A stretch of 6,815 nucleotides of DNA from Planctomycetales bacterium (lineage in GTDB: Bacteria > Planctomycetota > SBBH01). The stretch spans positions 1-6,815 of the forward strand of contig SBBH01000191.1 of NCBI GenBank assembly GCA_005239795.1, written 5' to 3'. The notes under the pieces are model-generated. The model searched no databases. It saw only the letters and a program-made list of their open reading frames with translations, and was not told the DNA's origin. The position numbers and the translations under genes were made by a program. This document shows, piece after piece, positions 1 through 5,627 of this stretch. How positions within the stretch are numbered: position 1 is the stretch's first letter; every line of letters starts with the position of its first letter.

Positions 1-94
1 ATCACCCCTCTTTTGTCGGAGCATCTCGTCAGATCGCTTCAGCGATTTTTACAGCCGGCTAAAGGATTACCGGAGGACCCACTCTCGCAAGGAA

Positions 95-1813
95 TCACGA
101 GGCATTCCGGAGCCGCCAGGCCAAGAGAAACCACGCCAGCGACGAGGCCGCGAACCACGCCCCCGCCGCGCCGCGCGCGCCAGCCAGGAACGATCCGATC
201 GCGAAATTGAGGCCGAAGATCGCCCCCACCCCCAGGAGCCATTGGAGCAGGACCGGACCGATTGGAACAGAAGCCAAGGGGGGTGTGATCCCGCGCGTCA
301 CCCCCCGCCAGCCGAGGCCAGGGGGTTTGACCGTCAGGTAGAATTTCTTGAGATTCAGACGGCTCCGCTCCGGAAAGAGCAAAGCGGCCGGGACCCAGAC
401 GCAGGCCGATCCCGCCACCGTGAAAAGGAGCTTGAAGAGCAGACTTCCTGCGGGGATCCCCAAAAACGCCGCCGCCTCATCCGCCCAGAAAACGCAGAAT
501 GGGGAAGCCGCCATCGCGGCGATTTCGCTCGCGGCCGAGACGCGCCACCAGAGCCAGCGTGCCATCTGCACCACCCCCACGCCGGCAGTGAGCTGCAGGA
601 TGTTCTCGAACGCCCCGACGAGAGACTCTCCCTGGAGCGCCACTGCCACACCAGCCGCCATGACGCCGACCGAGACGATGCGCCCCGCGGCCAGGTAATG
701 GGCGTCGGTCCGGTCGCGCCTCAAGAACCGCCGGTAAAGATCGTTCACCACAAGGGAGGCCCCCCAATTGACGCTCCCCGAGAGCGACGCCACGAACTCC
801 GCGAAGAACCAGGCGATCACAAACCCCCGCAGGCCGGCGGGAAGGACTTTCAAGATCATCGCCGGATAGGCCTGCTCGGGGGCCGCCAGATCCGGCGCCA
901 CGACGAGCGACGCCAGCCCCACCACGATCCAGGGCCAGGCGCGCAGGGCATAGTGGACCGCGTTGTACCAGAGCATCGCGCGCGAGGCGTCCCGCTCGTC
1001 CCGGCAGGCGACCATCCGCTGGACCAGCATCCCGCCGCCGTCGGTGTTCTTCCAGGCCCACCACTGGACCCCCAGCAAAGCCAGGAGCCACGCGGCATCC
1101 GAGGTCCAGAAACTTTCCCCCGCAGGGACCGCTAGGTCCGGAAAAAATGAAAGATGGCCCGCGGGCGCCGCCGCCCGGACCGCCTCCCACCCTCCGGCCG
1201 AGCGCACGGAAAAGAACGCCAAAAGGAGAGACCCCGCCACGGCCGCCGCGAACTGGAAGAAATCGGTCGAGACCACCCCCCACAACCCCGCGAACACCGA
1301 GTAGGAGAGCGAGAGGGCCGCGCAGAAGAAGACCGCCGTCTCCCAGTCCCAGCCGGTCGCGGCCTTGGTGACGATCGCCAACCCCGAGATCTGAAGCGCC
1401 CCGATCGCATAGGCGTTATAGAGGACGCCCCAGTAGACCGCTTTCGCCCCCCGGAGCGCCGCCGCCTCCGGCCCCGTGTAGCGCCGTTCCGTGAGCTCCG
1501 GTTCTGTCAGGACCCCCGTGCGCCGCCAGAGCCGGGCAAACAGAAACCCCGCCAGGATGGTGCTCGCCCCCAGACACCACCAGTTCCAGTTGCGCCAGAT
1601 CCCGCTGGAGCGGGCCAACCCCGCGATCATAAGCGGCGTGTCGGTGGCAAACGAAGCCGCGATCATCGAGGTGCCGGCGAGCCACCAGGAAAGGGAGCGC
1701 CCGGAGGCGAAGTAGGCGTCGGTTCCGGCCTGGGCCTTGCGCCCTTTCCAGAGGCCGACGACCACCAAGGCGGCCCCATAAAGAACGACAACGAACCAAT
1801 CGAAACGGGTCAT
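95..1813 (-). CDS. Sodium:solute symporter (SSS family), candidate amino-sugar importer
   Basis: This is a 572-residue, very hydrophobic protein with roughly 13 to 14 likely membrane segments, a usual size for the SSS family (LeuT-fold Na+-coupled transporters in the inner membrane). The first segment is about residues 6-22. An aromatic stretch follows at about 72-80 (IWRNWNWWC), as in the branch of SSS proteins found near sugar-catabolic genes. A STDFFQF motif at 182-188 matches the family's conserved W/S-T-D-x-x-Q region. SGSVNWGASLVVNDLY (345-360) matches the small-residue helix that helps form the sodium site. The ATG start overlaps the anmK stop by four bases (ATGA), and only a weak ribosome site is visible, so translation is probably coupled to anmK. 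As the third gene of a murQ-anmK operon it probably imports MurNAc, anhydro-MurNAc or a related sugar. That substrate is inferred from context, not read from the sequence. Confidence 0.93.
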   Translation of the reverse strand: MTRFDWFVVVLYGAALVVVGLWKGRKAQAGTDAYFASGRSLSWWLAGTSMIAASFATDTPLMIAGLARSSGIWRNWNWWCLGASTILAGFLFARLWRRTGVLTEPELTERRYTGPEAAALRGAKAVYWGVLYNAYAIGALQISGLAIVTKAATGWDWETAVFFCAALSLSYSVFAGLWGVVSTDFFQFAAAVAGSLLLAFFSVRSAGGWEAVRAAAPAGHLSFFPDLAVPAGESFWTSDAAWLLALLGVQWWAWKNTDGGGMLVQRMVACRDERDASRAMLWYNAVHYALRAWPWIVVGLASLVVAPDLAAPEQAYPAMILKVLPAGLRGFVIAWFFAEFVASLSGSVNWGASLVVNDLYRRFLRRDRTDAHYLAAGRIVSVGVMAAGVAVALQGESLVGAFENILQLTAGVGVVQMARWLWWRVSAASEIAAMAASPFCVFWADEAAAFLGIPAGSLLFKLLFTVAGSACVWVPAALLFPERSRLNLKKFYLTVKPPGLGWRGVTRGITPPLASVPIGPVLLQWLLGVGAIFGLNFAIGSFLAGARGAAGAWFAASSLAWFLLAWRLRNAS

Positions 1814-2955
1814 TGGCGCTTCGGATTTTCAGGGCCGGGTGAGAGTTTCCCCAGGACAGCGGCCCTGCGGGCGCCGGTGACGCCGGGGAGCCCGGCCGGG
1901 AACCCTGCAAGATGCGCCTCGGCGAGAATCGCGAAGGCCGCCGCCTCGCGCGAGCGCGCGGGGATCCCCGCCTCGTCGGTCGTCCCGACGCGGGCGAAGG
2001 GGCATGCCGCGGCGATCCGGTCCATGAGCTCGGGATTGGCCGCCCCCCCTCCGGCTGCGAGGATCCGGGCCGGCAGGGCCCCGAAACGCCGCAGCGAGCG
2101 CGCAATCGACTGCGCGGTGAATTCGGCCAAGGTCGAGAGAAGATCCTCAGGCGCCAGATCCTGAACTCCCGACCCCTTGTCAAGCCAGGCGAGTGAAAAG
2201 AGTTCCGGCCCCGTGCTCTTAGGGGGCTCCTGCCCAAAATAAGGATGCGCCAGACAATGCGCCAGGACCGCCGGGTCCACATGCCCCCGCGCGGCGCGCA
2301 AGCCGTCCCGGTCGCACCCCTCGCGCCCCCCCGTGAGGCGCCGCACGGCGGCGTCCATCAGGCAGTTCGCAGGGCCTGTGTCGTAGGCGCGCACGGCCGC
2401 AAGGTCGTCGGCCAGAAGCGTGACGTTCGCGATCCCCCCCAGGTTGAGGACGGCGCTCCCTGGACCCAGCCGGCGCAAAAGCACCCAATCGGCGAAAGGG
2501 GTCAAGGGAGCCCCCTCCCCGCCGGCGGCGACGTCGCGGCGTCTAAAATCGGAGACGACGGGGACCCCGAGCCTCTCGGCGATGCGGTCCCCGTCGCCAA
2601 TCTGAAGTGTGAGCGCTCCCCCACCGCCGGCGCGCCCCCTTCCCGAACGGTGGAAAATCGTCTGGCCGTGCGAGCCGACCGCCGCGACCTTCCCGCCGCG
2701 CGCGATCTCCCCGGCCGCCGCATCCGCGAAAACGTCGGCGACGCGCCGGTCGAGATCCGTCAAGGTCTCGAGGGACAGAGGCCCCTCGGCCAAGCGCCGC
2801 AGGTCGTTGGCCAGGCCCGGCGGATAGGGAACGGTGTCAAACGACAAGCACTGGGCGGCGAGATCTGGCAATCTCCCCGCCACGCGCACGCGCGCAACGT
2901 CGACACCGTCCATGGAGGTTCCCGACATGAGACCCAGGAGATCCCTCGTCACCAC
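1810..2955 (-). CDS. anmK: Anhydro-N-acetylmuramic acid kinase AnmK
   Basis: AnmK is a cytoplasmic enzyme of murein recycling. It uses ATP to open the 1,6-anhydro ring of anhMurNAc and phosphorylate it to MurNAc-6-phosphate, the substrate of MurQ encoded just upstream. Family motifs appear in order, numbered from the GTG at 2955 (381 residues; E. coli AnmK is about 369). They are LLGLMSGTSMDGVD (phosphate loop, about 6-19), VGSHGQTIFH (93-102), SDFRRRDVAAGGEGAP (135-150), VLNLGGIANVTLL (169-181), YDTGPANCLMDA (191-202) and AAGGGAANPELM (300-311). The Asp of YDTGP (192) corresponds to the catalytic base described for the Pseudomonas enzyme. The reading frame could begin at a TTG at 2979. However, AGGAG at 2963-2967 sits seven bases before the GTG at 2955 and ten before a second GTG at 2952. 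The latter would give a GTGA overlap with the murQ stop. Either GTG is preferred to the TTG. Confidence 0.96.
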   Translation of the reverse strand: MVTRDLLGLMSGTSMDGVDVARVRVAGRLPDLAAQCLSFDTVPYPPGLANDLRRLAEGPLSLETLTDLDRRVADVFADAAAGEIARGGKVAAVGSHGQTIFHRSGRGRAGGGGALTLQIGDGDRIAERLGVPVVSDFRRRDVAAGGEGAPLTPFADWVLLRRLGPGSAVLNLGGIANVTLLADDLAAVRAYDTGPANCLMDAAVRRLTGGREGCDRDGLRAARGHVDPAVLAHCLAHPYFGQEPPKSTGPELFSLAWLDKGSGVQDLAPEDLLSTLAEFTAQSIARSLRRFGALPARILAAGGGAANPELMDRIAAACPFARVGTTDEAGIPARSREAAAFAILAEAHLAGFPAGLPGVTGARRAAVLGKLSPGPENPKRQ

Positions 2956-3821
2956 GCGGGAGCTCCTGGGAAATCCCAAATCCCAAAAAGAAAAACTACG
3001 ACAGGCGTGAAACGCAACGCCCTTTCAACACTCCAACCGTGGGCGGCGAGGAGCCGCCGGGCCCGGGCGGGCGTGGTCTTTCCCAATTCCACCACAAGCC
3101 GCACGGCGCGCGCGCGCAATTTTTCAGACGTCGTCACAAGCCCCACCATGCGGTTTCCCCGCACGCGCCCGGCGAGCGCCATCGCGCCGGTGGTGAGCGT
3201 GTTCAAGACAATCTTCGTGGCGGTCCCTGCCTTCATGCGGGTCGAGCCCGCGAGCGGCTCCGGACCCGTGCGCAAAATGACCTGGCGGTCGGCCCAGCGA
3301 GGTTTCGGGCCCGGATTGCAGGCGACAAGGACCGTCGCCGCGCCGCGCGATTGCGCCTCGGAAAGCGCCGCCGCCACGAACGGCGCCCCTCCGCTCGCGG
3401 AGATCCCGATCACAAGGTCGCGCCGACCGATTCTCTTTTCGCGTATCGCCAGGCGCCCGGCTGGCCGGTCGTCCTCGGCCCCTTCCGCGGGGCGTCTCAG
3501 GGCGCGCGCCCCCCCGGCGATCACCGCCTGCACGCGCTTTCCGATCGCGCCGAAGGTCGGGATGCACTCGGCCGCTTCCTGAACGCCCAGGCGGCCGCTT
3601 GTTCCGGCCCCCACGAAAACGATCCGCCCCCCTCCCTTGAGCCGTTCGGCGGCGAGCGCGAGGCAGGGCGCCAAGGCGGGAGCGGCGTCGCGCGCCGCTT
3701 CGAAGGCCCCGCGCTGGCGCTCCACGAGAAACCGCGCGAGAGCCGCTGGCCCTAAGCGATCGAGAAGCGCTGTCCGCGGATCTTCCCGCTCGGTCGCCAG
3801 ACGCGAAAAATCCCTGCGCAC
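2949..3821 (-). CDS. murQ: N-acetylmuramic acid 6-phosphate etherase MurQ
   Basis: MurQ cleaves the D-lactyl ether of MurNAc-6-phosphate, giving GlcNAc-6-phosphate and D-lactate in the cytoplasm. The 290-residue product is close to E. coli MurQ (298). An N-terminal helical part leads into a SIS sugar-phosphate fold from about residue 55. Motifs are GAGTSGRLG (71-79), EAAECIPTFG (82-91), EGAED (113-117), SASGGAPFV (141-149) and STRMKAGT (193-200). E85 and E116 match, with the same 31-residue spacing, the two catalytic glutamates E83 and E114 of E. coli MurQ. The GTG start is the only reasonable one: an in-frame stop lies four codons upstream. No clear Shine-Dalgarno sequence precedes it. The last ~20 residues, after VERALRF, do not resemble the usual C-terminal helices of the family and use AT-richer codons. 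This is the first gene of the operon and overlaps anmK by a few bases. Confidence 0.95.
   Translation of the reverse strand: MRRDFSRLATEREDPRTALLDRLGPAALARFLVERQRGAFEAARDAAPALAPCLALAAERLKGGGRIVFVGAGTSGRLGVQEAAECIPTFGAIGKRVQAVIAGGARALRRPAEGAEDDRPAGRLAIREKRIGRRDLVIGISASGGAPFVAAALSEAQSRGAATVLVACNPGPKPRWADRQVILRTGPEPLAGSTRMKAGTATKIVLNTLTTGAMALAGRVRGNRMVGLVTTSEKLRARAVRLVVELGKTTPARARRLLAAHGWSVERALRFTPVVVFLFGIWDFPGAPAW
2963..2967 (-). promoter_or_regulatory. Ribosome binding site that decides the anmK start
   Basis: AGGAG on the minus strand, inside the end of murQ, lies seven bases before a GTG at 2955 and ten before a GTG at 2952. It favours these starts over the in-frame TTG at 2979, which has no such site before it. 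The placement inside the upstream gene fits coupled translation of murQ and anmK. Confidence 0.6.
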
Positions 3822-3824
3822 GGG

Positions 3825-3838
3825 CCGGAATTATCCGG
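3825..3838 (-). promoter_or_regulatory. Small inverted repeat just before the murQ start
   Basis: The minus strand reads CCGGATAATTCCGG, a perfect 5-bp stem (CCGGA/TCCGG) with a TAAT loop, ending three bases before the murQ GTG at 3821. In RNA it would occupy the place where a ribosome site would normally be, and no Shine-Dalgarno sequence is seen there. It could be a translational control element, an operator half, or chance; five base pairs is short. Confidence 0.3.
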
Positions 3839-3859
3839 ACAAATCCCGCCCGGAACACA

Positions 3860-3887
3860 CTTATATTGTGATGACGGCGCGAATCAA
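3860..3887 (-). promoter_or_regulatory. Candidate sigma-70-type promoter of the murQ-anmK-symporter operon
   Basis: On the minus strand TTGATT (3887-3882) and TATAAG (3865-3860) are separated by 16 bases. They match the -35 and -10 consensus at four and five of six positions. Transcription would start near 3853, leaving a leader of about 30 bases before the murQ GTG. It is the best such pair in the stretch upstream of murQ, which is less GC-rich than the genes beside it. The organism's own promoter consensus is unknown, so this rests on the general bacterial pattern. Confidence 0.4.
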
Positions 3888-4030
3888 TCGGGAGGATCTT
3901 CCGCGAGCAGGCCGCCCGAGAAACCGATCCGCTCCTTCTGAAACGCTTGCAGGCCGTGATCGGAGCGATCGAAGAAGGGGAAGGAGACGCCGACTATCTG
4001 AAGCGACTCTGGAACGAACAACACCAGTGA
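3871..4030 (+). pseudogene. Possible remnant of a small protein gene with a one-base frameshift
   Basis: From 3875 to the TGA at 4028-4030 one plus-strand frame is open and reads like a real protein: an acidic, helix-forming C-terminus including REQAARETDPLLLKRL and GEGDADYLKRLWNEQHQ. It has no ATG or GTG near its beginning, because a TGA at 3872-3874 closes the frame upstream. An ATG at 3871 in the neighbouring frame, preceded by TATATT at 3862-3867, encodes MTARINREDL. Skipping a single base near 3900 would join the two into a protein of about 52 residues. The simplest reading is a small gene broken by one inserted base. Alternatives are a sequencing error, programmed frameshifting, or a chance open frame. 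I do not recognise a family. It points away from murQ and lies just before vapB. Confidence 0.3.
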
Positions 4031-4048
4031 AGAGCCTCCGCCATTAAG

Positions 4049-4074
4049 GTGCATAAAAATAGAATAATTTGCAC
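4049..4074. promoter_or_regulatory. Candidate operator: spaced inverted repeat upstream of vapB
   Basis: GTGCA at 4049-4053 and TGCAC at 4070-4074 form an inverted pair with centres 21 bp apart, two helical turns, so both would face the same side of the DNA. The right arm overlaps the possible -35 region of the vapB promoter. VapB antitoxins, alone or with VapC, usually repress their own operon by binding such repeats. The arms are only 5 bp, so this is suggestive. Confidence 0.3.
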
Positions 4075-4103
4075 TTATAAACATATTTAATATACTTACT
4101 TTT
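4069..4103 (+). promoter_or_regulatory. AT-rich promoter of vapBC, possibly giving a leaderless message
   Basis: A sharply AT-rich block in GC-rich surroundings ends at the vapB ATG (4104). TATACT at 4091-4096 matches the -10 consensus at five of six positions. TTGCAC at 4069-4074, 16 bases upstream, keeps only the TTG of a -35 element. The -10 ends seven bases before the ATG, so transcription would begin at or next to the start codon. No Shine-Dalgarno sequence is present, which agrees with leaderless translation. TATAAA at 4076-4081 is an alternative -10 that would give a short leader. Confidence 0.45.
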
Positions 4104-4319
4104 ATGAGAACCACGCTGGACATCCCGGAGGATCTCCTGGAGGAGGCCCGTCAGCTCCTGCATTACAAGTCCAAAACCGATACGGTGATCGCGTCGCTTC
4201 GCGAATTCATCCGCAAGCGGCGGATTGAAAAACTCAAAGATCTCATGGGTGCGGTGGAGCTCGAAATCGATACTCAGGCTTCGCGCAGGCGCCCCCCGCC
4301 TGGACGATCCCGCAGGTGA
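4104..4319 (+). CDS. vapB: VapB-type antitoxin
   Basis: The 71-residue product begins MRTTLDIPEDLLEEARQLL, the characteristic opening of the VapB antitoxin family (DUF2191-like). There, a short beta strand and helices bind DNA as a dimer. KSKTDTVIASLREFIRKRR (about 22-40) is the matching second half of the DNA-binding part. The C-terminal tail is basic and proline-rich and should include the segment that blocks the VapC active site. The stop overlaps the vapC GTG by four bases (GTGA), the usual arrangement for coupled antitoxin and toxin synthesis in a cytoplasmic type II module. No ribosome site precedes the ATG; see the promoter entry. Autoregulation by VapB or VapBC is expected from the family and fits the inverted repeat upstream. 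Confidence 0.87.
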   Translation: MRTTLDIPEDLLEEARQLLHYKSKTDTVIASLREFIRKRRIEKLKDLMGAVELEIDTQASRRRPPPGRSRR

Positions 4320-4714
4320 TTTTCGTCGACACCTCGGTGTGGATTTCCTTTTTCCAGGGTCCTCCGGAGCGCCACGGCGCACATCTTGTGGAGCTTCTGG
4401 ATCAGGATTGCGTTGCGCTGGCCGCGCCGGTCCGGATCGAGATCCTCTCGGGTGCATCGCGAAGGGATCTGCCGCGCTTGCGCAGGCTCCTCTCCGCCTT
4501 GCCCATTTTCTATCCCGCCCAAACCACCTGGAGCCGGATCGAGGACTGGGTCGAGCGGGCTTCCGCTCAAGGGGTGCGATTCGGCGTGGGAGATCTCCTG
4601 ATCGGAGCCATCGCGGCGGACCAGGAAGGGGAGATCTGGTCGTTGGATGCCGACTTTGCGCGGCTGGCCCGCTTTGGGTTTTTGAGACTGCATGGAAGCC
4701 CTTCCATGTGCTAG
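4316..4714 (+). CDS. vapC: VapC-type PIN-domain toxin ribonuclease
   Basis: VapC proteins are magnesium-dependent RNases of the PIN fold, often cutting tRNA or rRNA; the cognate VapB inhibits them. The 132-residue product has the normal length. The acidic residues expected to hold the metal are all present: D5 in FVDTSVWI, E42 in VRIEILSG, D93 in VGDLLIGA, and D111 and D113 in SLDADFARLA. The toxin therefore looks intact. Translation starts at GTG 4316, overlapping the vapB stop. The final codons lie inside an inverted repeat (4691-4708), and the TAG stop lies inside one copy of a short repeat (4711-4735). The RNA target cannot be told from sequence. Confidence 0.92.
   Translation: MIFVDTSVWISFFQGPPERHGAHLVELLDQDCVALAAPVRIEILSGASRRDLPRLRRLLSALPIFYPAQTTWSRIEDWVERASAQGVRFGVGDLLIGAIAADQEGEIWSLDADFARLARFGFLRLHGSPSMC
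4691..4708. repeat. Perfect 8-bp inverted repeat in the end of vapC
   Basis: CATGGAAG and CTTCCATG are separated by two bases. As RNA this folds to a 7-bp stem with a four-base loop. It codes for the last residues of vapC (HGSPSM) and lies directly before the cluster of GGAAG/CTTCC repeats. No T run follows, so it is not a standard terminator. Confidence 0.6.
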
Positions 4715-4735
4715 TGCTTCGACACGGAAGTTTTG
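4711..4735 (-). repeat. Short repeat copy A (inverted)
   Basis: Read on the minus strand it begins CAAAACTTCCGTGTCGAAGC and ends CTAG. It matches copy C (4809-4833, plus strand) at 20 of 25 positions. It carries the vapC stop codon and pairs with copy B to form an 11-bp perfect stem. Confidence 0.6.
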
Positions 4736-4758
4736 CGTGCTTCGCCCCAAAACTTCCG
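4725..4758. repeat. Hairpin: 11-bp perfect stem formed by repeat copies A and B
   Basis: CGGAAGTTTTG (4725-4735) pairs perfectly with CAAAACTTCCG (4748-4758) across a 12-base loop. GTGCT (4714-4718) can also pair with AGCAC (4763-4767), lengthening the structure after an internal bulge. No T run follows, so it is not a classical Rho-independent terminator. It could protect the 3' end of the vapBC message or be a palindromic repeat element. Confidence 0.65.
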
Positions 4759-4770
4759 GCTCAGCACGAG
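4748..4770 (+). repeat. Short repeat copy B
   Basis: It opens with CAAAACTTCCG, the same 11 bases as copy A. It then continues with a diverged tail that aligns to copy A with one gap and ends GCACGAG against GCACTAG. Confidence 0.5.
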
Positions 4771-4808
4771 TGGCGAGCGAGGAAGAGTCCAGTGCAGGAA
4801 ATCGGCCT

Positions 4809-4833
4809 CAAGACTTCCGAGTCGAGCCGCTAG
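4809..4833 (+). repeat. Short repeat copy C
   Basis: It begins CAAGACTTCCGAGTCGAGCC and ends CTAG. It matches copy A at 20 of 25 positions but lies in the opposite orientation, about 100 bases away. It sits in the noncoding gap before the DUF2807 gene. Confidence 0.55.
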
Positions 4834-4870
4834 AATCCCCTCGTGATCATGGAAAACCAGGAAGGACAAG

Positions 4871-4878
4871 AAAGGAGA
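4871..4878 (+). promoter_or_regulatory. Ribosome binding site of the DUF2807 gene
   Basis: AAAGGAGA lies five to six bases before the ATG at 4884. It is the clearest Shine-Dalgarno sequence in the window and fixes this start, although the frame is open further upstream to 4692. Confidence 0.75.
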
Positions 4879-4883
4879 GTGAG

Positions 4884-5627
4884 ATGAGAATTGCATCCGC
4901 CACACTCGTGTTGTGTCTTTTCGCCGGCGCCGTGTCTGCTGATACGACGATCACGACCAACGGCAAGACGATCCGGACTCGCTCTAGCAACATCACCGTG
5001 AACAACGGCACGGTCATTGTGGACGGGAAGATCCTGTCGGGGAACGTGGTCGAAGGATCGGGGAAAAGCGGCACTGAAAATCGCGATCTCGGCAGCTTCA
5101 CTGAACTATATCTGAACATCAGTGCGGACATCACGGTCACAGCGGGAAAGAAATCCAAGTGCCAGATTACTGCCGACGATAACCTCCTTCCGCTGGTCCT
5201 CACAGAGTGCTCTGGCGACGCCCTACGGATCACTGCCAAGGAGAGTTATTCATCTACCCAGAAGATAATGATTGCAGTTGAGACTCCGCTTATCACAAGA
5301 GCGGAGATCAACGGATCTGGAAAGATTGACATCACGGAAGTCACGAAGGACAAGCTTGCACTCGTGATCAGTGGTTCCGGTAACATCATCGCAAAAGGGA
5401 AGGTGGCACAACTGGGAGTGACGATCAATGGTTCTGGTGACGTGCATGCTGCAAGTCTTGAGGCAGAGACCGCGACAATCACCGTGAACGGATCAGGTGA
5501 TGCCGATGTGTATACCACAGATGCCTTGACGGCCAAAATTCAGGGCAGTGGAGATATCACGTACATCGGAACGCCGTCCAAAGTGAGCGCTGCCGTGAGT
5601 GGATCAGGTGAGATTATCAAGAGATGA
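4884..5627 (+). CDS. Exported DUF2807 (GIN-domain) beta-helix protein
   Basis: The 247-residue product starts with a signal peptide (MRIASATLVLCLFAGAVSA, likely cut before DTT), so it is exported. From about residue 70 it matches the putative auto-transporter adhesin head GIN domain (DUF2807). After an LGSFTELYLNISADITVTAG opening come evenly spaced turns: NGSGKI (143), SGSGNI (163), NGSGDV (182), NGSGDA (202), QGSGDI (220) and SGSGEI (239). They are 18 to 20 residues apart, as expected for a right-handed beta-helix ladder. The molecular role of this family is not established. A strong ribosome site supports the ATG at 4884. The gene is much poorer in GC than its neighbours (29 of 60 bases in 5281-5340), which may mean recent acquisition. 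Its 3' end overlaps the convergent DJ-1/PfpI gene by 24 bases. No anchor or sorting signal follows the last turn. Confidence 0.88.
   Translation: MRIASATLVLCLFAGAVSADTTITTNGKTIRTRSSNITVNNGTVIVDGKILSGNVVEGSGKSGTENRDLGSFTELYLNISADITVTAGKKSKCQITADDNLLPLVLTECSGDALRITAKESYSSTQKIMIAVETPLITRAEINGSGKIDITEVTKDKLALVISGSGNIIAKGKVAQLGVTINGSGDVHAASLEAETATITVNGSGDADVYTTDALTAKIQGSGDITYIGTPSKVSAAVSGSGEIIKR

Noticed and set aside
31..50. Hairpin ATCGC-TTCA-GCGAT followed by TTTTT, resembling a plus-strand terminator
   Set aside because: The stem is only five strong pairs, and no plus-strand gene is visible to its left. On the minus strand, where the symporter gene ends at 95, the U run is on the wrong side. 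Positions 1-94 hold nothing else I can support.
242..1135. Long plus-strand open frame opposite the symporter gene
   Set aside because: The translation is a low-complexity run of Arg, Pro, Gly and His without domains. It is the expected antisense by-product of GC-rich codons in a clearly real minus-strand gene.
1154..2164. Plus-strand open frame of 336 codons across the symporter/anmK junction
   Set aside because: It crosses two well-supported genes on the other strand, has Arg/Pro-rich composition, and shows no family motif.
2956..2979. Upstream TTG start for anmK at 2979
   Set aside because: It has no ribosome site before it and would enlarge the overlap with murQ. AGGAG is correctly spaced for the GTG starts at 2955 and 2952.
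2245..3582. Plus-strand open frame of 445 codons, the second longest in the window
   Set aside because: It is antisense to anmK and murQ, both identified by catalytic motifs. The open frame reflects rarity of stops at this GC content.
4725..4758. Rho-independent terminator for vapBC
   Set aside because: The stem is strong but is followed by GCTCAGCACG rather than a T run, so it is recorded as a repeat hairpin instead.
4692..4883. N-terminal extension of the DUF2807 gene back to 4692
   Set aside because: The frame happens to be open, but it runs through the repeat cluster and the end of vapC. The signal peptide and a strong ribosome site place the start at 4884.
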